Assembly (NCBI GenBank): GCA_033064195.1
Contig: JARBJD010000351.1
Location: forward strand, 1-64,000
Direction: 5' to 3'
Source: Blattamonas nauphoetae
Taxonomy: Eukaryota > Preaxostyla > Oxymonadida
DNA: 64,000 nucleotides
Part shown: one piece after another, positions 55,679-64,000 of the stretch
Numbering within the stretch: position 1 is the stretch's first letter
Layout: each line of letters starts with the position of its first letter
The notes under the pieces: generated by a model
The model's database searches: none
Seen by the model: only the letters and a program-made list of their open reading frames with translations
What the model was told of the DNA's origin: nothing
Position numbers and translations under genes: made by a program

Positions 55679-58600
55679 CATGAAAGCAAATCCAAGAGTG
55701 AACGAAACCGAATTGAAAAAGCAAGTGTTCAAGATCACGAGGAAACTGAAGTCGATAGAAGAGAAACTGATGGATCACTGGATGAAGAATCTCTTGATCA
55801 TTCAGAAGAAGAATGAACAGATGGAAACAAGGAAAGTGAAGGAATTTGAGGGATTCAACGAATGCATCTTACTTGCTGAACCAAGAGACAAACGAGCATT
55901 CAATGAATGCCTCACGAACGCTCGAAAGAAGTTCAAAAAGAATGAGATTGAGAAAGTGAACGACAATGGAAAACCTTATCAGTTGTACTTCCACAATCAT
56001 CTGAAGAATGTTGAGGAAATCACAACCTTCATCAAAGCAGTGTGTGAAAAAGAGAAGGATCATCCATTCAAGATTAGTATTGATTTTGGTAAGATCGTTG
56101 AAAGGAAAGACAAAGATGAGACAACATACAATGATTTCAGACCAGAATTGGAGAACACATCAAAGAGTTTTCCAACAGTGATAAGAAGTGAAGCAGACAT
56201 CACTGAGTATTCCAAGTATGCTTTCAACCTTATCAAAGAATCACAGGAGAGAACACTGATGGACACAAAGACAATGTTCATCGCCTTCCATTCCATTCTG
56301 GATGCAGTGTACAGATTCCCTGTTGCAGGAAAAGCAAATGCAGTTCTCACTGAACACATCAAAACGAGAAACATTCGGTACATAGATTCTGAGTACAACA
56401 TCTGCTTCTTTCAAGCTCTATCATTCCTTACTCTTCCTGAGGTTCAAGGAAAGAAGATATCAATTAAAATGAGAAACACCGAAGCATACAAACTGTTTAC
56501 CAAATGGATGAATCTCACCAATCTCACGTCATATCAACTCACTGAACACTTGCGAAAATACCCTGGATTTGATATTGCATCTGACATGGAGAAAGCAATG
56601 CAACTATTCAATATCACAGTTCATATTTATGAATACGACGAAGACAAGAAGAAGTATTTTCTCAGTCAATCGTACATCAACGACAATGATGACGCAAGAG
56701 TTCTTCCACTTCTGATGATTCCACTGACGGCAACTCTCGTTCATGTAATGTACATTATCGATCCTGAGAAATTAACTGGAAATAAACTCTGTCCCTACTG
56801 TCAATCGAGAGGATTCCAAGTGAAGAATAAAAACTACAGCAGAGATTTTGAGAAGCATCTTGCAGAGTGTAAAGAGCTTGATGGAAAACATGTGAAGAAG
56901 ATCTCACTTGATAAAACACCACGACCCTACGTACCACATATTCTTAACAATAAGACTCATGAATTTCTGATGGCACATAAAAGACAAGATGAATTCAAAC
57001 CAACACAATACTACATCACTTACGATTTCGAAACAATGGAAGATCTCATTCTTGACAATCTCTTCTCTGATGACAATACTCAGTTGATCTCACATTTGAA
57101 ACCTCTCTCTGTTGCATCAGCAATCAAAACAAAATCAGGAGTGAAGTCAATCTACTTTGATCTTCGAGATGGAAAGGACTTTGTGAAGCAATGGATCAGA
57201 GAACTCTTCAAGTTTGCAGAAAAAGTCAGAGAGAACAATCAATATGAAGACCCAGAGATTCCTTCACAGAATGAAGTCAGTGTAATTGGATTCAACAGTT
57301 CCAGATTCGACATCAATCTCATATTCCGTGATCTCGTTGACAAGGATTGGAAAGTGGTGAGCTTCCTTGGATCTACAACAAAGTACAAACAAGTATTGAT
57401 CAGACACGAGAAAACACAACAGGTGCTTCGGTTCATAGACATGATGTCGTACACAGGACCAATGACATTGGATAATGCAGTCAAAGCCTTCGGAGGAAAT
57501 ACAACACTTCAGAAATCATTCTTTGCTTACGAATCATTTGATTCATCTGACTACGACACAGTGTTGAGCAAACCAGAACCATTCTCAAAATATGAATTCC
57601 ATTCCAGTCTGAACAACAGTGAAATGTCCGACACAGATTACCAATTATACCTTGACGATTGGAAAAAACAAGGATTCAAGAACCGTTGGGACTATCTAAA
57701 ATTCTCCAACATCAGAGACGTTGAATGCATGATCGCACCACTGGACAATCTCATTGACCTTAACTTCCAATACAAAGTGGATATGCTGCACAATCTCTCA
57801 CTGTCAGCAAATGCTTCTGCAATCAAGTATGCTTGTGCCTACAAGGACTTTGATATTGATGATGATTTCAATGGCGTGGATCAATCTGGTGAAATAAAAA
57901 TCACCAAACAATACTGGAAGTACAAGGTTGCATCGTACATTTATCAAGACCAGAAAGCTCATCGCAATACTACAACCAATGTCACTGAAGCAGACTACGA
58001 CTGGTTTGTTCAACAGTGCAAGAGAGTTTGCTCCATCTGCAAGTGTCACTTCACACAAGCAGTTCGACCAACACTGGATCGAATCGACAATTCGAAAGGA
58101 CATTCAAAAGAGAACGTGAAGATCTGCTGTGATTACTGCAACACCTACAAGTCAGACAAAGATGAACATCTCACACGATTGAGAATTCAACTGAAGAAGT
58201 ACTGCATCTGGAAATCACTACCAATGACTCTGACACACGAGCAAACCTATCACAAACTGAGAGCCGCAGTGACTGGTGGATTATCGAATGTTCAACATCG
58301 ACAGAACATCAAAGACGTGACACCAATCAATCACTTCACATACGAAGATGGTAAGGTCATTTCCAAAGATACAGAACACAAAATGACTCACGTCTGCGGT
58401 GTTGACTTTAATTCACTATATCCAAGTGCATTCTCATCAATCAAGAACAATCCATACACTAATCACAGAATGTATATGCCAGGAAGATGTTTATACACTG
58501 CAACAGGAGATAAAGAATGTCGTGAGATCATCGAGAACAAGAATCAGAGACACTGTTCGTTGCAGAATTGAAAGGACACATCGATGAAAAGTACATTAAT

Positions 58601-59743
58601 GAGTTCATCAATTTCCCACCAATCTTCAGAAACATAGTTGTCAATACGACTGAAGAAAACATTGGAGAGAAGACTTATTCGTTGATGAAGAAACATGGAT
58701 TGAAGACTGATGACAAACAAAGGAAGCTGACTCAACTCTTGAGCACTCACGATCAGTATATGTTCTTTTCGACATACTATCTGTGGTTCCTCATCGACTA
58801 TTGCCACTTCATTATTGATGATATTAAGAGTGTGATGGTGTTCTCAAGACACGCAGGATTTGAGCCATTTGTGACTTCATTCATGAATGATCGAATTGAA
58901 GCAATGAAGGTTGGAAACAAGGGAAAGGAACAGTTCTGTAAGACAAACCTCAATGGAAGTTACGGATACGATGGAATGAACACTGAAAAATACAACTCGA
59001 TCACAATCTGCAATGAGAAGAGAACTTACTTGAAACAAATGATGAAAGGATTTGTAGCGACAAGAGAGATCAATGAGGACAACTACATTGTGATCAAAGA
59101 CAGAGAGAAAGCATCATGCAAAACATGTCTGCAAGAAGCAGTATTCACACTCGACAATGCCAAGTTCTGGTATCTGAATTTCATCTACAACTTCATGTAC
59201 AAATGCCTAGACATGAACAAGATTCACTTTTGTGAGGGTGATACTGACTCTGCATACTGGGCAATTAGTGGAGATCCAAATGCAGGAATTCATCAACAAT
59301 TTGAACACGTGATTGCTGACAAGGAATTCTATGATGCACACAAATATGAATGGTTTCCCAATCCTGAAAAGGGCGTCGATGATGAGAAGAAGCTGTTGGG
59401 ATTAACAATTGAGAAGGAAGGTGAACAGATGATCTGTCTTGCACCCAAGTGTTACTCACTAGATGAGAAATGCAAAATCAAAGGAGTGTCTCTGAAGAAA
59501 ACAAATATCACAAGCGATGACTATGTGAAGTGTCTCAATGGAGAGAAAACAGTGACAACAACATTGAACTTTCAGACAAGAAGAGTTCACTCTGACGATG
59601 ACACGAATGGATTTGAGATTGCCAAAATACAACAACAGAAACTCAGTCTCAGTGGAATACATCTGAAAGCAATCGTGATGGAAAATGAATCATGTCCTCC
59701 ATTCATTCATGGACTGAAAGCAACTGATTACAAAATGGAATAA
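55647..59743 (+). pseudogene. Protein-primed DNA polymerase B of Polinton 2 (broken)
   Basis: It corresponds to the polymerase of element 1 and includes the N-terminal part missing there. That part has a region around NICFFQALSF...FNITVHIYEYD...LVHVMYIID with the look of an OTU-like fold, then a CPYC...HLAEC finger. Exonuclease, HNH-like and palm motifs are in the same order as in element 1. A likely start is the ATG at 55680, though 55647 is also possible. The gene is no longer a single open frame; I count about one break. Confidence 0.85.
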
Positions 59744-59766
59744 TCACAAACTTTATTTTTGTTAAA

Positions 59767-60840
59767 ATGACCACTCAACAATTGAACCCCGTACAGATGA
59801 ATGAACTCGTGTATAGGCTACTTCGGTGTACACAATATTCCAAGAAAAAAATAGTCGAAATCAAATGGTCTCCAACAAACTATTTACATGTCTATCATGG
59901 CGCTGATTCTAATGGACCATTTGATGGAAATGATGAAACATATTTCGAAGATTGGTTCAATGGAGATTTACCTCCAAATTTATCACTTGAAGATGGAATA
60001 AAAGTTGTACAACTGTTTGTAAAAGGATTCCTTGGAAGACTGGTAGTGAAATATAGAGCTGAAGGTGCATACAAAGCATATCAACAATACCATCGCGAGG
60101 TGATTTCACCACCAATGGTTCGAAGTCCTGCAGAGGCAACACAAATCCCAACAAAAATAGAGATTCAACCACCACTTTCTCCAGTCATTCCTGGACTGAA
60201 GAGAAACTTGAAATCGATTGGTTCAGAATATGAATTTCCAAGTAAGGAGAGGAGATTCGAAGAGGAGGAGAATGATGATATAATTATCAGTACACCAATG
60301 TCATACAGAACAACTCCATTTGAGATCAGACACTACGAACCGACGACACAACAAGTACTGAATAAGTTGGAACAAATGAAAGGATTGTTTGATCATCAAC
60401 AGAGAAATGATTCCGAAGATGAACAGATCAAAGCTGAGAACTCAATCATGAATAATCAAAAGCAAATGGAACACTTCATTACCTCACACATTCTGGTTGC
60501 AAACAAAATGAACCGAGACACATTTGTGAAAGAATCAATTAATCGAACTGTCGCAGATGATGACAAGGCATTCATTCTGACACACACAAAACAAATCCCA
60601 TTTGGTGGACGATCATTTCAGGACTGGTACGATGAATATACTCACAGATGGGATTCTGCACATCCAAGGAAAATCCTGAGAGAAAAAGGAGGTGATGTGA
60701 TGATGATTAACCAACCAACAATTCCAAAAGCTGTTGCAAAAATACAATATCCTTTTCGATCAAAGATGCAATTCATGTCCAAAGACATCACTGGAGATTC
60801 AGAAAAGACATCAGACAAAAAGGTTCCTCAGAAGTGTGAC
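59767..60840 (+). pseudogene. Integrase remnant of Polinton 2
   Basis: The N-terminal part is closely similar to the integrase of element 1 (for example VYHGADSNGPFDGNDETYFE is shared with it). The catalytic core is not present; the sequence passes directly into right-arm sequence related to the fibre gene region. It is therefore a remnant beside a rearrangement. A T-rich motif stands before the ATG, as in element 1. Confidence 0.8.
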
Positions 60841-60862
60841 AGACATAATGTACCGGTGACGT

Positions 60863-61774
60863 ATGTTCATGAGGGAATCAAAACTTTTAATTTCAATGAA
60901 AGAGCAAACGAAAATGAGTCGACAAAAATACAATTCACAAATGATTGAGAAAATGATTGATCATAATCTCTCGACGACCAACGAGAATGCAGCAGTGATT
61001 GAATCACTTCAGAAGACAACAGAAGCACATACGACAGCGATATCATCAATCCAGAAAGTAGTCAGCACAAATGGATCGATCACGACACCAGAAATTGGAG
61101 GATTGATCAATGTGAATGGAGCGAAGTGGAATATCTCAGAGGGATCACTTCCGAAGTATCCTGGAACATATCCAGCTTCAACATTCTCGTCAGGAATTTC
61201 AATTTCACAGTCACTTGCAGAAACTTCTGGAATTCAGTTCAATGGTGATGGAATTATCATGTGGTCTCCGTGTGACAAACCAGCATTGTATTACTACGAT
61301 GAGGACACAGGTTCAGGCGTGTTTTCGATATCCACAACAGGAAGTTTTTCTCAACTGTCAGACAGAAGAGTCAAAAGGAATATTGAACCATACCCGGATG
61401 TTCTTGAACAACTGAATAAAGTGGAAATTGTGCAGTACCAATTCAACACATTCGACTCGAAGATCAACAAAGTGACAAAACAAATAGAGAACGAAACGGA
61501 TGAAGAACACTTGAAGAACTGCAAAGAGAAATGTGAATGTCTGAAGAAGGAAAGTGAGAAGAAACACATTGGTGTGATTGCACAACAGATCCAAGAAATA
61601 TTCCCCGAAGTCGTGAATGATTCGAATCCAGATTGTCTTCAAGTTGATTATGCAGAACTCTCTTGCTTCTGTATCAAAGCCATTCAGGAATTATGTTCAA
61701 TCGTCGGACAACAACAGACAATCATAAATGAACTCATTCAAAAATATAATTCACTGACTAGTATTCCAACATGA
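60863..61774 (+). CDS. Fibre-like protein with S74 chaperone domain, Polinton 2
   Basis: About 303 residues, closely similar to the fibre protein of element 1 and open over its whole length. It has the same build: N-terminal coiled coil, Gly/Ser-rich beta part, then the S74 chaperone domain with SDRRVKRN, KKHIGVIAQQIQEIFPEVV and VDYAEL. The Met at residue 12 is an alternative start. It is on the plus strand here, directly after the integrase remnant, and converges on the small beta-rich gene, as in element 1 but with the whole arm inverted. Confidence 0.78.
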   Translation: MFMRESKLLISMKEQTKMSRQKYNSQMIEKMIDHNLSTTNENAAVIESLQKTTEAHTTAISSIQKVVSTNGSITTPEIGGLINVNGAKWNISEGSLPKYPGTYPASTFSSGISISQSLAETSGIQFNGDGIIMWSPCDKPALYYYDEDTGSGVFSISTTGSFSQLSDRRVKRNIEPYPDVLEQLNKVEIVQYQFNTFDSKINKVTKQIENETDEEHLKNCKEKCECLKKESEKKHIGVIAQQIQEIFPEVVNDSNPDCLQVDYAELSCFCIKAIQELCSIVGQQQTIINELIQKYNSLTSIPT

Positions 61775-62168
61775 GATCAACAAGAAATTCATCGTACTCT
61801 TTGATTATTTTTCCATTGATTGTTTCTTGTGTTTCCATCTCAATTGATTCACCAGAACTGTCTTTGAACCAGATCTTCACAATCGATTGTCGAGTAGTTA
61901 ATTCCCACTTCTTTCGCTTCGCAATCTGTTCGTTTCGGAAAGCAACATACGAATCATTGTGTGCATCAGTCTGAATCCAATCACCATGGATTGTAATGTG
62001 CTGAGGAATGTCTTTTGAAACGACTGTCGATGTGCCATTAATTTCTTCTTTCACATGAATGAGTTTGCAGTCGAGGAAATGAACATATTTTTGTTTTCTG
62101 GAATTGGTAAAATCAGGAGGTAATTGAGCAGTGTGAGAATTCTGAATTGAGAAATAGCGTTTCACCAT
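61758..62168 (-). CDS. Small beta-rich protein, possible minor capsid protein, Polinton 2
   Basis: 136 residues, closely similar to the protein at 12225-12635, open throughout. Overlaps the convergent fibre gene by 17 nt, exactly as in element 1, so this overlap is conserved. The T-rich motif precedes its start on the minus strand (about 62177-62190). See the element 1 copy for the reasoning on function. Confidence 0.65.
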   Translation of the reverse strand: MVKRYFSIQNSHTAQLPPDFTNSRKQKYVHFLDCKLIHVKEEINGTSTVVSKDIPQHITIHGDWIQTDAHNDSYVAFRNEQIAKRKKWELTTRQSIVKIWFKDSSGESIEMETQETINGKIIKEYDEFLVDLMLEY

Positions 62169-62208
62169 TTGTGATTTCTACAAAAATAAAATATCATATT
62201 TGTTCTAT

Positions 62209-63889
62209 TCAGTATCCTCTCTTCACTTCTTCATATGCTTCTTGGAGACGACGATCAATGACATATCGCACTCGTGGTTGTCCATTCTCGATCCAAAACA
62301 ACCAGTACGTAGCTTGATGTAATGCCAATATTGGAGGAGGAGGTCCATCTTTAGTAGACGTGAAATATGGATCCAGTTCACCCTGATTGATTGGTGTTCC
62401 TCTGAAGACAATGTTGACTGATTCTGCTGTTGAGATACCTTCTTCACCACCAGCGATTTCACTTCGATCTGTTGGAACCATGAATGTGAAACATGTTGCA
62501 TCTGTTACTGGTTTTGTTCTCTTCTATTCCTTTGCTTTATAGTCAAACATTCGAGTTGAACAAATTGAATTCTCAAACTCTTCCGTTGCGGAACAACCAA
62601 TGAAATCACCATTCACCATCATCATTTGATAGAACTCTGGTGATATTGTTGACATTGGGAAAGTTGGATCCAAGCATTTCGAAATGACCAACGTAGTGAG
62701 GATTTCTGAAGACTGTACATTCGTTTGGTCTTTCAGGGAATAAGCACATTAGATTCATGAGATTGTTGAGTTTGATACTGATGTTTGATCTCACTCCCAT
62801 TGCATTCGCTTTTGTTTGGAATGATTGTGTGTCAATTCTTTCTGCTTTCAGAACATAACGAGTCTTCGAATATGTGTTGAAGAGGGATTGTTTTGTTGCA
62901 TCAGTGATTTGATATCCGTAACAAATTGTTGAGACTTTGTCAACTGATGAAGAAGTAACAGAGCAAGTGAATGTAATGGCTCCAACCTCAGCGACTGTAC
63001 TGGCAGGTGGAGCATAGCTCCTTTTATTATAAGCTTTCAGTACTGGATTTCCTATCTGTGTAAATTCCTGTGTTACTGGAGAAAAGTCCCCATCAGACAT
63101 CAAGAGCATGTTGGTTTGATCCGACATACTTGTCAAGTCTTTATCTGGAAACAATTCACGGCAACCTTGGGAAGATTTTCGAATGACAGTTGAATGTTGA
63201 ATTGGACAATACACAAGTGAATCAGTTGTCAAGTGAAATCTTAAACGTAAATTACCAAAGATTGAATTGGGATATTGATCAAATGTACTCAATGGAAGTA
63301 AATTCACAAATGGAATAACCAAAGGAATTGTCTTAGTGAGCTTGTTTGTGGATTTATTGACGGGAACATAGTAGAATCCGCACACACTCTGATCCATTCT
63401 CTGAACATTTTCCCAAAGACTGTAGTAGTGCTTCATATTGTTTTTCTCTTCGTACGACTTGAATGTGTGATACAGAAATGATTCGTGGACATGATTATTC
63501 TGAAGTGAATTGTCAATAATGTTTCCATGACTGTCGACGAGTCTCATGTCTCGAATTGCATCTGAAGATGATTTATATCCAAAGAACATTCCGTGTAGTC
63601 CGACGTAAGCTCCCGAGTCACCAACCTGATGAAAATTTGGAACAGTAATCGTGAGATCAATTCGCAAATGACTCTTCATAAATTCAGTAACATCATGACC
63701 GTCATAGCACAGTGGAACTTCAATCTCATCTCCAATTCTGCAAGGCATAGTAGGATTTGTAGGATGCACTTCTTGGATGGAGTAGATGTGAGGTTCTGAA
63801 TCCCACTGTTTCGGCAGATATGATTGCACTTCGATTTGCTCAATTAATGTCGATGTTGGTTTGGATTGATTTGATCTGATACTTCTCAT
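62209..63889 (-). pseudogene. Capsid-type protein B of Polinton 2 (broken)
   Basis: It corresponds to the gene at 10499-12193. The start region (MRSIRSNQSKPTSTLIEQIE), the YPNSIFGNLRLRFH segment and the C-terminal PPPPILALHQATYWLFW block are all recognisable. It is not a single open frame; one or two breaks. The upstream T-rich motif (63893-63908, minus strand) is well conserved. Confidence 0.82.
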
Positions 63890-63936
63890 TTATAGAAAAA
63901 TAAAAAATACAATATCATTATTTTCTTTTCCTGTTT

Positions 63937-64000
63937 TCAATTTGGAATAATTACTAAATCTTTGTGTAACGCCTTCAGTGTGTGATTAGGATAGTATTCG
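63937..64000 (-). CDS. C-terminal tail of capsid-type protein A, Polinton 2 (cut by window edge)
   Basis: The last ~20 codons read EYYPNHTLKALHKDL and onward to a TGA, matching the end of the capsid-type A protein of element 1 (EYYPNHTLKALHKEL). Only the tail is visible, so the state of the gene cannot be judged. The order A then B is the same as in element 1. Confidence 0.75.
   Translation of the reverse strand, partial: EYYPNHTLKALHKDLVIIPN

Larger units (their letters stand above)
54800..64000. mobile_element. Polinton/Maverick element 2 (broken, rearranged; right end outside window)
   Basis: Second element of the same family as the one at 1-13.7 kb; the polymerase genes are closely similar over their shared part. 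It begins with two small genes not seen in element 1 (whose left end is outside the window), then polymerase and part of the integrase. Right-arm genes follow in inverted order (fibre, small beta-rich protein, capsid-type B, start of the capsid-type A block). The middle genes (ATPase, MAPG proteins and neighbours) are not present in the visible part. At least three breaks plus the rearrangement show it is a fossil, older than element 1 yet still recent enough for high protein similarity. Confidence 0.88.

Noticed and set aside
1-64000. CRISPR arrays, bacterial operons or ribosome-binding sites
   Set aside because: Eukaryotic-type rRNA organisation, spliceosomal introns and lack of short regular spacer arrays argue against any of these.

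Overview
The window looks like nuclear DNA of a compact-genome protist. An oxymonad-type flagellate (Preaxostyla, a Blattamonas-like organism) is my best guess. The grounds are a eukaryotic SSU-ITS1-5.8S rDNA block, very short GT-AG introns (35 and 36 nt candidates), tightly packed intron-poor genes, a very large parallel beta-helix surface-type protein, ARM/HEAT-like proteins of a style I associate with oxymonad genomes, and abundant Polinton-type elements. I could not run an SSU search, so the taxon is an inference.

Layout. (1) 1-13.7 kb: most of a Polinton/Maverick element, entered inside its protein-primed DNA polymerase gene. It continues through an integrase, a packaging ATPase, two paralogous capsid-type proteins, small virion-like proteins and an S74-type fibre protein; it looks whole as far as it can be seen. 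(2) 13.7-16 kb: a degenerate tandem array of a ~140-bp unit, part of it inverted. (3) 16-26 kb: gene-poor or poorly resolved host DNA with short exon-like fragments on the minus strand, and one arm of a ~557-bp inverted duplication (22.95-23.5 kb; its partner is at 28.5-29.1 kb). (4) 26.0-27.7 kb: a dual-specificity phosphatase-like gene whose catalytic Cys is Ser and whose frame holds two in-frame stop codons. (5) 29.5-31.1 kb: an ARM/HEAT-like protein; 31.56-32.16 kb: a ~598-bp MITE-like element with long terminal inverted repeats and a TAA target duplication. (6) 33.4-50.4 kb: four tightly packed minus-strand host genes: an ABHD1/3-type alpha/beta hydrolase, a 1868-residue P-loop NTPase resembling RHS/Crinkler NTPases, an ARM/HEAT-like protein with two introns, and a 2567-residue secreted beta-helix protein. 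(7) 50.86-53.23 kb: SSU rRNA, ITS1, 5.8S and ITS2, with only the first ~40 bases of LSU rRNA before rDNA similarity stops. (8) 53.2-54.8 kb: spacer with a 117-bp tandem repeat and two tRNA-like sequences. (9) 54.85-64 kb: a second Polinton of the same family, older, broken and rearranged relative to the first.

The two Polintons share gene content and a strongly conserved T-rich motif (TTTTATTTTT) just upstream of start codons, which looks like an element-specific promoter. They are richer in A+T than the host genes between them. The host block at 33-50 kb shows no obvious common pathway.
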